DNA of 64,000 nt from [Zimmermannella] alba NBRC 15616. GTDB taxonomy: Bacteria; Actinomycetota; Actinomycetes; Actinomycetales; Microbacteriaceae. The stretch covers positions 1 to 64,000 of the forward strand of contig NZ_BCSO01000006.1 of assembly GCF_001570905.1 (NCBI RefSeq), in the 5' to 3' direction. The notes below the pieces were generated by a model. It was given only the letters and a program-made list of their open reading frames with translations. It did not search any database and had not been told where the DNA came from. How positions within the stretch are numbered: the first letter of the stretch is position 1; every line of letters starts with the position of its first letter. The translations under genes and the position numbers were made by a program. Below are positions 34,590-43,643 of the stretch, one piece after another.

Positions 34590-35060
34590 ATGACGAACGC
34601 CACCAGCATCCGCCACATCGCCGCGAGCGACCGCACTGAGTGGGAGCGCCTCTACGCGGGCTACTGCGACTTCTCGGACGCTGCGCCAGATGAGGCTGCG
34701 CGAGATCGACTCTTCTCGTGGTTCCTCGACGAGAACGCTTCGATGCGATGCCTGGTCGCTGAGGGCGAGGACGGCGGCCTCCTCGGGTTCGCGAACTACA
34801 CGCCGTATCGCAGAACGGTGACGGCCACGATCGGCATTTACCTTGACGACCTCTACGTGTCGCCGGAGGCCCGGGGGAGCGGTGTCGCGGATGCGATCTT
34901 CCATGCGCTCCGTGACATCGCCCTCGAGAACGGCTGGACCCTTATCCGCTGGATCACGCAGGATGACAACTACCGCGCGCGCTCCAAGTACGACCGCCTC
35001 GCGACGCGCACGCACTGGATCACTTACGACATGGATCCGAACGCACCAATCGACGACTGA
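34590..35060 (+). CDS. GNAT-family N-acetyltransferase
   Basis: 156 residues with the GNAT fold: a beta-strand LDDLYVSPEARGSGVADAIFHAL carries the acetyl-CoA pyrophosphate-binding motif (R/Q-x-x-G-x-G/A equivalent, ARGSGVAD), followed by a typical WITQDDNYRARSKYDRL C-terminal helix. The substrate is unknown. GGAAGGAA precedes the ATG; upstream in-frame codons belong to the tig terminator region. It is inserted between tig and clpP1, with about 100 bases to clpP1. Confidence 0.9.
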   Translation: MTNATSIRHIAASDRTEWERLYAGYCDFSDAAPDEAARDRLFSWFLDENASMRCLVAEGEDGGLLGFANYTPYRRTVTATIGIYLDDLYVSPEARGSGVADAIFHALRDIALENGWTLIRWITQDDNYRARSKYDRLATRTHWITYDMDPNAPIDD

Positions 35061-35160
35061 TGCCGCTACCACTGCCGGGCAGGGAATCCTATGGCGAACA
35101 GGCCCGCGCCCACCGGCGTGCGGCAGGTAGTGTCAGAGCATCCACAGACAAGGAGCGACC

Positions 35161-35787
35161 GTGGCTGAACTGCAACTGCCCAATAGCGTCTTTGAGAAGC
35201 TGCTCAAGGACCGCATCATCTGGCTGGGCTCCGAGGTCCGCGACGAGAACGCAAACGAGATCTGCGCCAAGATCCTCCTGCTCGCCGCCGAAGACCCTGA
35301 GCGCGACATCTACCTGTACATCAACTCGCCCGGTGGCTCGATCACCGCAGGCATGGCGATCTACGACACGATGCAGTTCGTGCCGAACGACATCGTCACG
35401 GTCGGCATTGGTATGGCCGCCTCGATGGGCCAGCTCCTCCTCACCGCCGGTGCTCCGGGCAAACGCTACATCACGCCGAACGCCCGCGTTCTCCTGCACC
35501 AGCCGCACGGTGGCTTCGGTGGCACGGCCAGCGACATCCAGACTCAGGCCCAGCTCATCCTCTCGATGAAGCAGCGCCTCGCCGAGATCACCGCTGAGCG
35601 CACTGGCAAGACCGTCGAGCAGATCAACGCTGATGGCGACCGCGACCGCTGGTTCACCGCGCAGGAAGCCCTCGAGTACGGTTTCGTCGACCACATCCGC
35701 GCGAGCGCCTCCGAGGTCGTCGGCGGCGGCGGAACCGACCAGCGCATCAGCGACAACCCCTCCGAGACTGCAGGCCAGCCCGAGTAG
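35161..35787 (+). CDS. clpP1: ATP-dependent Clp protease proteolytic subunit 1
   Basis: Serine protease subunit of the Clp complex. The catalytic triad is intact: S88 (GMAASMG), H113 (LLHQPHGG) and D162 (RDRW). 208 residues. The GTG start has AAGGAG upstream. Actinobacteria generally need two ClpP types to form the active mixed tetradecamer with ClpX or ClpC; the second type follows 24 bases downstream. Confidence 0.96.
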   Translation: MAELQLPNSVFEKLLKDRIIWLGSEVRDENANEICAKILLLAAEDPERDIYLYINSPGGSITAGMAIYDTMQFVPNDIVTVGIGMAASMGQLLLTAGAPGKRYITPNARVLLHQPHGGFGGTASDIQTQAQLILSMKQRLAEITAERTGKTVEQINADGDRDRWFTAQEALEYGFVDHIRASASEVVGGGGTDQRISDNPSETAGQPE

Positions 35788-35811
35788 CGCTCGAGCGAGA
35801 AAGCGAGAACC

Positions 35812-36489
35812 ATGCACACGCCCAACTTCACGGCGGCAGGCACTGCGTTTGAAGGCATGCGCGCGCCCGGCAGCCGATACATCCTTCCCTCCTTCGAGGA
35901 GCGCACGGCCTACGGCTACAAGCGCCAGGACCCGTACGCGAAGCTCTTCGAAGACCGCATCGTTTTCCTGGGCGTCCAGGTGGATGACGCATCCGCCGAC
36001 GACGTCATGGCCCAGCTGCTCGTGCTCGAGTCGCAGGACCCGGACCGCGACATCACGATGTACATCAACTCGCCCGGTGGCTCCTTCACCGCCATGACGG
36101 CGATCTACGACACGATGCAGTACATCCGCCCGCAGGTGCAGACGGTGTGCCTCGGGCAGGCCGCTTCGGCAGCGGCCGTGCTCCTCGCGGCAGGGCAGCC
36201 CGGCAAGCGTCTCGCGCTGCCGAACGCACGCATCCTCATCCACCAGCCGGCGACCGGTGATGCTGGTCACGGCCAGGCCTCGGACATCGAAATCCAGGCG
36301 AAGGAAGTGCTTCGCATGCGCACTTGGCTTGAGGAGGCGCTTGCTCGCCACTCCGGCCAGGATGTCGCCAAGGTGAACGAAGACATCGAGCGCGACAAGA
36401 TTCTCTCGGCCCAGGAAGCCAAGGACTACGGTCTCGTCGACCAGGTGCTCACAAGCCGCAAGGGTGCACAGCCCGTCATCGTCGAGTAG
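35812..36489 (+). CDS. clpP2: ATP-dependent Clp protease proteolytic subunit 2
   Basis: Second ClpP paralogue, 225 residues. The triad is S119 (GQAASAAAV), H144 (LIHQPATG) and D195 (ERDK). The N terminus is longer than ClpP1 and is expected to contain the propeptide and axial loop ([14 protein letters not shown]). Co-transcribed with clpP1. A hairpin follows before clpX, so clpX can be regulated separately. Confidence 0.96.
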   Translation: MHTPNFTAAGTAFEGMRAPGSRYILPSFEERTAYGYKRQDPYAKLFEDRIVFLGVQVDDASADDVMAQLLVLESQDPDRDITMYINSPGGSFTAMTAIYDTMQYIRPQVQTVCLGQAASAAAVLLAAGQPGKRLALPNARILIHQPATGDAGHGQASDIEIQAKEVLRMRTWLEEALARHSGQDVAKVNEDIERDKILSAQEAKDYGLVDQVLTSRKGAQPVIVE

Positions 36490-36520
36490 GCACCGCGGGG
36501 TCGCCCCGACAAGAGATGCT

Positions 36521-36552
36521 CGATGCCCGGCGGAGGAATCTGCCGGGCATCG
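36521..36552 (+). terminator. Hairpin between clpP2 and clpX
   Basis: An 11-bp stem CGATGCCCGGC with its complement and a 10-base loop, 31 bases after the clpP2 stop. Confidence 0.7.
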
Positions 36553-36615
36553 GGTCGTAGTACAGGGAATGTCCGAGGTCGCCGTTATGCTGACAGGCAC
36601 AACGGGAGGAGTCAC

Positions 36616-37899
36616 ATGGCAGGCATGAGGGAGAGCAGCGATCTGCTCAAGTGCTCGTTCTGCGGCAAGAGCCAGAAGCAGGTCAAGCAGCTCATCGCTG
36701 GTCCTTCCGTGTACATTTGCGACGAGTGCATCGGCCTCTGCAACGAGATCATCGAAGAGCGCATGGCCGCCGAGCAGAAGGACGAGCACTCGGGTGAGGT
36801 CGACCTTCCCAAGCCGCGCGAGATCTTCGACTTCCTCGAGGAATATGTCATCGGACAGGTGCCAGCCAAGAAGGCGCTCGCTGTTGCGGTCTACAACCAC
36901 TACAAGCGCGTTCGTGCCCTGAACTCGCCCCGCGCTGCCGACTCTGACGACGACGTCGAAGTTGCAAAGTCGAATGTCATGCTCCTCGGCCCCACGGGGT
37001 GCGGCAAGACGTACCTCGCGCAGTCGCTCGCGAAGCGCCTCAACGTGCCCTTCGCGGTGGCCGATGCAACCGCCCTCACCGAGGCGGGCTACGTCGGCGA
37101 AGACGTCGAGAATATTCTCCTCAAACTCCTTCAGGCGGCTGACTTCGACGTGAAGCGTGCCGAGACGGGCATCATCTACATCGACGAGATCGACAAGGTC
37201 GCCCGCAAGGCAGAGAACCCGTCGATCACGCGCGACGTGTCGGGTGAAGGTGTGCAGCAGGCCCTCCTCAAGATTCTCGAGGGCACCGTTGCTTCAGTGC
37301 CGCCGCAGGGTGGGCGCAAGCACCCGCAGCAGGACTTCGTCCAGCTCGACACCACAAACGTGCTCTTCATCGTCGCGGGTGCCTTTGCTGGCCTCGACGA
37401 GATCATCTCCTCGCGTGCGGGGAAGAAGGGCATCGGCTTTGGTGCCCCCATCCACACGAAGGACGACAACGCCGACATTTACGGTGAAGTGCTCCCGGAA
37501 GACCTCCACAAGTTCGGTCTCATTCCCGAGTTCATTGGTCGTCTCCCGGTCATCACGACGGTGTCTCCGCTCGACCGCGACGCACTTATCCGCATCCTCA
37601 CCGAGCCGAAGAACGCGCTCGTGAAGCAGTACCAGAAGACCTTCGAGCTGGATGGCGTTGAGCTCGAGTTCGACGAGGGCGCGCTCGAAGAGATCGCCGA
37701 TCTCGCCGTCGCGCGTGAGACCGGCGCACGTGGCCTGCGTGCCATCCTCGAAGAGGTGCTCGGTCCGATCATGTTCGAGGTGCCGAGCGACAGTGACATC
37801 CACCGGGTTGTCATTACGCGCGACGTCGTGCAGAAGAACGCTGCACCCACGATCGTGCGCCACAGCGAAGAGCGCACCTCAGCCAAACGGAGCGCCTAA
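36616..37899 (+). CDS. clpX: ATP-dependent Clp protease unfoldase ClpX
   Basis: An AAA+ unfoldase that feeds substrates to ClpP1P2. 427 residues. The N-terminal zinc finger has C13, C16, C35 and C38; then Walker A (GPTGCGKT), Walker B (IIYIDEID), the pore/RKH region and the C-terminal sensor-2 [11 protein letters not shown]. The start ATG has GGGAGGAG upstream; codons further upstream overlap the terminator hairpin and are not used. Confidence 0.97.
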   Translation: MAGMRESSDLLKCSFCGKSQKQVKQLIAGPSVYICDECIGLCNEIIEERMAAEQKDEHSGEVDLPKPREIFDFLEEYVIGQVPAKKALAVAVYNHYKRVRALNSPRAADSDDDVEVAKSNVMLLGPTGCGKTYLAQSLAKRLNVPFAVADATALTEAGYVGEDVENILLKLLQAADFDVKRAETGIIYIDEIDKVARKAENPSITRDVSGEGVQQALLKILEGTVASVPPQGGRKHPQQDFVQLDTTNVLFIVAGAFAGLDEIISSRAGKKGIGFGAPIHTKDDNADIYGEVLPEDLHKFGLIPEFIGRLPVITTVSPLDRDALIRILTEPKNALVKQYQKTFELDGVELEFDEGALEEIADLAVARETGARGLRAILEEVLGPIMFEVPSDSDIHRVVITRDVVQKNAAPTIVRHSEERTSAKRSA

Positions 37900-37982
37900 A
37901 CGGGTGCGCTGACCCTGCTCGGTGATGCTCGTTCCCTCCGATGGAGGACGCGGCTCAACGAGTTTCGCGGGAGAATTGATCC

Positions 37983-38837
37983 ATGGGTAGGAGGTTGTGG
38001 CGTCGCCTGTCCGAGTGGACACGCAAGCTCACCACGAAGCGGTGGTGGTGGCACCTAGGCCATGCCCTTGATGCATTGTTCAGCGTCGCCATGGTGCTCT
38101 TCTTCGCTGGGATGCTGCAGACGGCTCTCTCTGCGCTGAAGAACGGTGCGCTTTCGGTGCCGCCGATGGCCACGCTCGTCCCGGGCTCAGCTTGGGGGAT
38201 CGCGATCATCTTCGTCACTTCCTTACTCACGGGGGTTACCCGTCTCATTGACAGTGTTGAACTGCAAGACCTTGATGCGTCAGGGCTCACTGAGGAAGAG
38301 CAGCGTCGCCGTCCTTCTGAGCGTGCTCGGGCAAACCTCGCCAGTTTTGCCGCAATCGAGATGACACTTCTCACCAACAGTTGGTTGCAGAACATGATGA
38401 GCGGTCAGAGCTTCGATACGCGCGGGCAGGATCCATTCCTGAACTGGATGGTGTACGGCGTCGGAGTCATGTTCCTCGTGGCCTCGCTGGCGTGCGTGGC
38501 GATTTCTACGGGCGCACGCGAGCGGGGGAGCGTACCTGTGCTGGAGCGCGCACTGTATTTGCTTTCCGCACTCACGACGTTCTCGCTCGGCCTGCTCTTT
38601 ACACTCTGGGCCTGGCTGACCTCGTGGGGCGGCGCTCTGTCGTTCACGGGAGTCATCGCTGACGTGAGTGTTGCCGCCGGTGGGAACGGCCTCTTCATGG
38701 TGCTTGTTCCCGCTGTAGCCGGCATTGTGACGAGTGGTCTCGGTATTGCGCAGGCGGGCATTCGTTGGTCGAATCCGCCAGTCACTGGCCTCGAACCAGT
38801 GCAGCCAATCTCGGACGAGGGTGCCGCTGGCGATTAG
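37983..38837 (+). CDS. Uncharacterised polytopic membrane protein
   Basis: 284 residues with a strongly basic, Trp-rich N terminus (RRLWRRLSEW, KRWWWHLGH) and about five hydrophobic segments (near 28-48, 70-88, 155-172, 190-212, 222-255). A charged loop around 95-115 holds TEEEQRRRPSERAR. I recognise no family. GGGAGA lies nine bases before the ATG. It ends before a bidirectional terminator shared with the convergent aminotransferase gene. Confidence 0.75.
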   Translation: MGRRLWRRLSEWTRKLTTKRWWWHLGHALDALFSVAMVLFFAGMLQTALSALKNGALSVPPMATLVPGSAWGIAIIFVTSLLTGVTRLIDSVELQDLDASGLTEEEQRRRPSERARANLASFAAIEMTLLTNSWLQNMMSGQSFDTRGQDPFLNWMVYGVGVMFLVASLACVAISTGARERGSVPVLERALYLLSALTTFSLGLLFTLWAWLTSWGGALSFTGVIADVSVAAGGNGLFMVLVPAVAGIVTSGLGIAQAGIRWSNPPVTGLEPVQPISDEGAAGD

Positions 38838-38933
38838 CTCGCCGCCACGTCACACCGTGTCACGAGGGCTCCGCCTTGTCTCGCTGTGGCCCGCTCGCAT
38901 TGTGGCATCCAGATCTCCAGCGGAACATACGGA

Positions 38934-38968
38934 AGAGGGCCCCGAAGCGGAACGCTTCGGGGCCCTCT
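38934..38968. terminator. Bidirectional terminator
   Basis: A perfect 16-bp stem (AGAGGGCCCCGAAGCG with its complement) and GAA loop between convergent genes; it can serve either strand. Confidence 0.85.
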
Positions 38969-38983
38969 GAGCGACTCAGCCGC

Positions 38984-40357
38984 TTACGCGGTGAGCTCCT
39001 GAGCCATCTCATCGAAGACAGTGATGTAGCGGTCGATGGCCTCGTCGGTGTGGACGACCGAGAGGGTCCACTCTTCCTCACGACCCGGCGTCATGAAGAT
39101 GCCGCGGTTGAGGTTGTAGAGCCATGCGAGGTCGGCGAGCTCGCCGTCCTGGTTGGCCTTGTACGTCTCGTAGTCGACGACCTTTTCGGTCGAGAAGGTG
39201 ACGCAGCCCTTCGAGCCGATGCCTACGGCGTAGCCAGCGAGGTCGTACTTGTCGACGACGGCCTGGCAGCCCTTGACGATGCGGTCGTTGAGGTGGGTAA
39301 GGTGCGCGTAGGCCTCGGGGGTGAGGACCTGCTCGAGCGAGGCGCGAGCTGCGACCATGGTGAGCGGGTTGCCGTTGTAGGTACCGACCTGGTAGACGGT
39401 GCCGTCTTCAACGAAGTTCATGATCTCTTCCGAACCACCGATGGCACCCGAGGGGAGGCCGCCACCGAGGGCCTTGGCGAGGGTCACGAGGTCAGGCTTC
39501 ACGCCGAACTTCTCGGTTGCGCCACCAGCAGCGATGCAGAGACCGGTCTTGACCTCGTCGAAGATGAGGACGATGCCGTGCTTCTTCGTGATCTCGCGGA
39601 CCGCCTCGAGGTAGCCGGGCTCGGGGAGCACAACACCGAGGTTCATCATGGCAGCTTCCATGATGACGCAGGCAGGCTTGCGGCCTTCCTTGTCGAGAGC
39701 GATGATGCGCTGCTCCATGGCCTCGGCGTCGTTGAACGGAACCGGGATGGTCATGTCGACCGTGGCCTGCGGGATGCCGCCGCCGTATGCGAGCGAGTTG
39801 TAGTTGTCGCGGGGACCGGTTTCACCGAGCGAGGTACCGATCGACACCATGACGGTGTCGTGGTGGCCGTGGTACGAACCGAAGATCTTCATGACCGTGT
39901 CGCGACCGGTTGCGGCGCGGGCGATACGGATGGCGTCCATCGTGGCTTCCGAACCCGAGTTCGTGTAGCGCCACTTGGGGAGGCCCCAGCGCTTGGCGAG
40001 CTCGTCAGCAACGACGATGTCGTCGTCGGTGGGGCAGCCGAAGTGCGTACCCATCGGGTAGCGCTTGGCGATGGCCTCACCGATGGCGGGGTGCGCGTGA
40101 CCCTGCACCATCGAGCCGAAGCCGTTGTGGAAGTCCCACATCTCGTTGCCGTCGACGTCCCAGATCTTCGCGCCTTCACCGCGCTCGATGTAGATGGGCC
40201 ACGGGTCACGGAGCTGGTAGGACGAAGCGACACCGCCCGAGAGGTGCTGTGCGGCGCGCTCGTACATGGCCTTCGAAGCCTGGGTGCGGGCGTTGAGGCG
40301 CTCTTCTTCGCGAGCGGTGAGCTCGGCAATACGAGCGCGGTCGAGGGTAATGGGCAT
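38984..40357 (-). CDS. Class III aminotransferase, glutamate-1-semialdehyde aminomutase-like
   Basis: A PLP enzyme of the HemL/class III aminotransferase group, 457 residues. The PLP lysine is K295 (TLAKALGGGLPSG), the ring-binding aspartate is D267 (IFDEVKTG), and the phosphate-binding region is GSEATMDAIRIARA. MPITLDRARIAELTAREEERLNART is an N-terminal extension of about 30 residues relative to classical HemL. No haem-biosynthesis gene is nearby, so it may be a paralogue acting on another amino donor rather than true HemL. AGGAG precedes the ATG. Confidence 0.88.
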   Translation of the reverse strand: MPITLDRARIAELTAREEERLNARTQASKAMYERAAQHLSGGVASSYQLRDPWPIYIERGEGAKIWDVDGNEMWDFHNGFGSMVQGHAHPAIGEAIAKRYPMGTHFGCPTDDDIVVADELAKRWGLPKWRYTNSGSEATMDAIRIARAATGRDTVMKIFGSYHGHHDTVMVSIGTSLGETGPRDNYNSLAYGGGIPQATVDMTIPVPFNDAEAMEQRIIALDKEGRKPACVIMEAAMMNLGVVLPEPGYLEAVREITKKHGIVLIFDEVKTGLCIAAGGATEKFGVKPDLVTLAKALGGGLPSGAIGGSEEIMNFVEDGTVYQVGTYNGNPLTMVAARASLEQVLTPEAYAHLTHLNDRIVKGCQAVVDKYDLAGYAVGIGSKGCVTFSTEKVVDYETYKANQDGELADLAWLYNLNRGIFMTPGREEEWTLSVVHTDEAIDRYITVFDEMAQELTA

Positions 40358-40528
40358 CGGGTTCTCCTACTCGGCCGGTCTGGCGCCGAGATTCGCGAGG
40401 TGACCCCGATCGACCTGGCATCGGGGTGGAGTCGTCTGTGACTCTCCTCTCTAAAATATCGGAGATTCATTTCGATGTCGAGAGACTCGACGCCGCGATT
40501 CTTGGTTTTCAGTGAATACAAGGAAATT

Positions 40529-40559
40529 GGGGGCACAAGCGTTCGTTGCTCGTGCCCCC
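40529..40559 (-). terminator. Terminator after the Ig-like wall protein gene
   Basis: A 12-bp stem with one mismatch (GGGGGCACAAGC with GCTCGTGCCCCC), directly downstream of the minus-strand gene ending at 40580. Confidence 0.75.
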
Positions 40560-40579
40560 GAACTCCCTGTTCGGAAGAA

Positions 40580-41539
40580 CTAACCGTTCGTGATGCGCCG
40601 CTTGTGCGCGAGGTAGCCGCCGCCAAGGAGCACTGCCGCGGCGCTCAGTGCGATGAGCGCAGGCAGGACACTCCCACCCGTGGAAGAGAGATCACCCTCC
40701 GTGGTTGCCTCGGGTGTTGTCGTCGCGGTGTTGGTGTCAGACGTCGCTGAGGCGGACGGTGCGGGGGCAGGAACGCCCGCGATCGTGATCGCGACGGGAG
40801 CACTCTCGCTTTCGGCAACAATCCGGGCATCCGCCGGTGTGAAGAGTGCCTTGATCGTGGCCGACGCGGAGAGGGTGAGCTCTGTGCTCGCGACGCCATT
40901 GGTGAGCGCAGCCGAGCCGAGCTCGACGCCCGTCGTGGCATCAACAAAGGTGATCGTGCCGTCTGCGGCAGGGTCGACGGTCACGTTCGCGGTCACGGTG
41001 GCGGGAGCGGTGCTCGGCTCGACCGGATCGACCGTGAGCGTCACCGTCGAAGTGTCTGGCACAGGAAGCGGGTCAACGCGGTAGGTGGTCTCCGTCGGGA
41101 ACGTCACGTGGAGCGTCGTCATCTCGGGTGCAGGGTTTGGGAAGTCATCGGGTTCATTCGCGAGGCACTGGATCCCGAGATCACCAGCAGGCGCGCCACC
41201 GGCGACATCGATGAAGGGGATCTCCGGCGTGAGCTCTGCAGGCTTTGCTGGGTCGGCGAGCTTCGTGTCGGCTGAGATCGCAATGGGCTCGCCGCCTTCC
41301 GGCGTGAACATGAGTCGTGCCGAGGTGTTGTAGCCGCTTGGGCACGGGGCGGGCGCGATGGCTCGCTCGAACATTGGGGTGCCGTCGGAGGGGCCCTCGA
41401 CAATGAGCAGACCCGCGGCGTCGCGAAGTGTGATCGTGCTCTGCTGCTGGGGGAGTGCGACCGCCGGGGTAGCAGTGAGCGTCGCGGCGAGAACGATGCC
41501 GCTTGCGATCGTGCCGATGCGGGTGAGGGAGAACGTCAT
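40580..41539 (-). CDS. Secreted Ig-like repeat protein with LSSTG-type anchor
   Basis: 319 residues: a signal peptide (about 1-29, ending TPAVALPQ), an N-terminal domain of about 130 residues with two cysteines, then one Ig-like (Big_3_5-like) domain (VTLTVDPVEPSTAPATVTANVTV to ALFTPADARIVAESES). A Thr/Ala/Pro-rich stalk follows, then LSSTG with a hydrophobic helix and a KRR tail. The end is laid out like a sortase sorting signal but with Ser in place of Pro. GAGG precedes the ATG; further upstream in-frame codons are not used. Function unknown, probably cell-surface. Confidence 0.85.
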   Translation of the reverse strand: MTFSLTRIGTIASGIVLAATLTATPAVALPQQQSTITLRDAAGLLIVEGPSDGTPMFERAIAPAPCPSGYNTSARLMFTPEGGEPIAISADTKLADPAKPAELTPEIPFIDVAGGAPAGDLGIQCLANEPDDFPNPAPEMTTLHVTFPTETTYRVDPLPVPDTSTVTLTVDPVEPSTAPATVTANVTVDPAADGTITFVDATTGVELGSAALTNGVASTELTLSASATIKALFTPADARIVAESESAPVAITIAGVPAPAPSASATSDTNTATTTPEATTEGDLSSTGGSVLPALIALSAAAVLLGGGYLAHKRRITNG

Positions 41540-41748
41540 GATGCCTCGAGATTCGACGAGAGGGCCTGGACGGGACTGTTTGTAGTGGGGGTAGGTGGCC
41601 ATCTGTTGGACGACTGACCAACAGTAGGTAGACGGAAGCCGATGATCGGTCACGTACAGTTTTTCTCGCGTGAACCTCAGGGAATTACCGTGCCGCGAGG
41701 GCCACTCGGCTCCATGTCGTTCGTCACTCCCCGAGATCAGGAATCCAT

Positions 41749-43512
41749 ATGTGCAACAGCTGTTCGCATGCGCCAGAACGCCCCGACTGGGCTCGCTCCG
41801 AAGTGAGCGATGACGCGCTCGACGAACTCTCGCTCAGCCGCCGTCGCCTCATGCAGGCTGCCGCAGCCATCGCAGGGACCATGGCGCTCGGTGCAGCCGG
41901 AACGTCGCAGGCTCCCGCTGCCATGGCAGCACCGCTCGCGCCGCGAGTGAACAACACGGGGGAATACGACTACCTCGTGGGTGACCACCACGTGCACTCG
42001 CAGTACAGCTACGACGCGAAGTACAAGATCTCGATGCAGCTCGACAACGCTGAGAGGTTCGGGCTCGACTGGATGGCCTTCACGGACCACTCAAACATCG
42101 GTTACGCCAACCGTGGTGGCCTGCTCAACTCTCACGCAGAGATCGTTCGGGAGCGTGCGGCACGTCCGAACCTCATGATCTTCCAGGGCCTTGAATGGTG
42201 GATCCCGGGTGCCGAACACGGCACCCTCCTCGTCCCGCCCTGCACGAACGACACTCGTCTCATCCGGCTCTTCCAGCTCGCCCACGACGGCCGCCTCAAC
42301 GGCATGGAGAAGCCCGAGCGCGGCACACAGCAGGAGCAAGACTGGGAAGCCAAGGCCGTCAAGGCGATCCAATGGCTCAAGACACAGCGGGACAACGGCT
42401 TCGTGGATGACATTGTCGTGCTCGCGAACCACCCGATGCGTCTTGGCATCAACTCGCCCCACGAGATGCGTGCCTGGCGCGATGCTGCGCCGGAACTGTT
42501 CATCGGGATGGAAGGTGCACCGGGGGCGCAGGCCTACGCCTACGCGACGAACGTCGACCCGGGTGACGTCCGCGGCGAGTACACGAACGGTCCTGGCGGC
42601 AGCTACGGCCAGTCCACCTATCTCGGCTACGCGGAGGCGCTGTACAAGACCTTTGGCGGTTTCGACTCCATGACGGCGCTTGTCGGCGGCCTCTGGGACT
42701 CGATGCTCGCCGAAGGCAAGCCGTTCTGGATCACTTCCAACAGCGACAACCACCTCACGGCCCGCGACACGTGGCGGTTCGACGAAACCAAGTACCCCGA
42801 CACGCCTGCCTACCAGGCGGCTGGCTCAGAGCGGAAGAAGTACGAGGTCGCGGGGCGGCGCCCCGACCCGGTTGCGACGAACACCCCGCAGGGCGGATCC
42901 GATTTCTGGCCTGGTCAGTTCTCGCGCACCCACACCGGCGTCACCGAGCGAAGCTACCGCGGCGTCCTCGACGCGATGCGGGCCGGGCGCATGTGGGTCG
43001 ACCACGGTCATCTCATCAACGGATTCGAAGCTCGCGTTCGCGTGGTCGGTTCAGCAGAGCGGGGCGTCACGCTCGGCGGACGCCTCCAGGCACCGAAGGG
43101 CTCGGATATTGAGATCGAGCTGACCGTTACCCCGACCACCTACGCAAACTCGTTCGGGATCACGCCGAAACTTGCGCACCTCGACATCATCGAGGGCCTC
43201 GTGACGGGACCAGTCACCGACCCGGACACGCTCACGACGCCGAATACGAAGGTGCGCGAGCAGATCGATACGAGCAGCAACGGGAGCGAACCGTTCACGA
43301 TCAAGCGCGTGTTGCGCGGGGTCGACAGCTCGCGCTACGTTCGGTTCCGCGGATCGGATGGCCGTCGAAACGGTCCCGGGTACTACGGCGCGGACATCGA
43401 CCCGGCTGGCCCGCAGCCTCACGGATACGACGTGAGTCCGACCGCAGACGAAGGCAACCCGTGGCTCGACACGTGGTTCTACTCGAACCCCATCTTCATT
43501 GACGTGAAGTAG
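41749..43512 (+). CDS. Tat-exported PHP-domain metal-dependent hydrolase
   Basis: 587 residues. A twin-arginine signal (SRRRLMQAAAAIAG, about 30-43, cleavage near AMAAP) is followed by a PHP domain whose metal ligands start with DHHVHSQYSYDAKY and AFTDHSNIG; further ligands are probably in LEWW, ANHP and SNSDNH. The C-terminal 150 residues look like a beta domain. PHP enzymes hydrolyse phosphoesters; the substrate is unknown. The N terminus holds two cysteines (CNSC) ahead of the Tat motif, which is unusual. AGGAA precedes the ATG; a perfect terminator follows. Confidence 0.88.
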   Translation: MCNSCSHAPERPDWARSEVSDDALDELSLSRRRLMQAAAAIAGTMALGAAGTSQAPAAMAAPLAPRVNNTGEYDYLVGDHHVHSQYSYDAKYKISMQLDNAERFGLDWMAFTDHSNIGYANRGGLLNSHAEIVRERAARPNLMIFQGLEWWIPGAEHGTLLVPPCTNDTRLIRLFQLAHDGRLNGMEKPERGTQQEQDWEAKAVKAIQWLKTQRDNGFVDDIVVLANHPMRLGINSPHEMRAWRDAAPELFIGMEGAPGAQAYAYATNVDPGDVRGEYTNGPGGSYGQSTYLGYAEALYKTFGGFDSMTALVGGLWDSMLAEGKPFWITSNSDNHLTARDTWRFDETKYPDTPAYQAAGSERKKYEVAGRRPDPVATNTPQGGSDFWPGQFSRTHTGVTERSYRGVLDAMRAGRMWVDHGHLINGFEARVRVVGSAERGVTLGGRLQAPKGSDIEIELTVTPTTYANSFGITPKLAHLDIIEGLVTGPVTDPDTLTTPNTKVREQIDTSSNGSEPFTIKRVLRGVDSSRYVRFRGSDGRRNGPGYYGADIDPAGPQPHGYDVSPTADEGNPWLDTWFYSNPIFIDVK

Positions 43513-43525
43513 GTCGATCCCTGAA

Positions 43526-43559
43526 GGCGGGGAGGAGCAGCACGCTGCTCCTCCCCGCC
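43526..43559 (+). terminator. Terminator after the PHP hydrolase gene
   Basis: A perfect 16-bp stem GGCGGGGAGGAGCAGC with its complement and a two-base loop, 13 bases after the stop; ATCGTTTGC follows. Confidence 0.85.
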
Positions 43560-43643
43560 ATCGTTTGCTCATCACCGAGGGAACATCGACAATGAACAGA
43601 TGCCAACCGCCCGCAACGGAGCAGGGCATGGAAGGACATCCAC

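Noticed and set aside
38765-40441. 558-codon plus-strand open frame opposite the HemL-like gene
   Set aside because: Shadow frame; Val/Glu/Asp-rich low-complexity translation, and the minus strand encodes a clear PLP enzyme.
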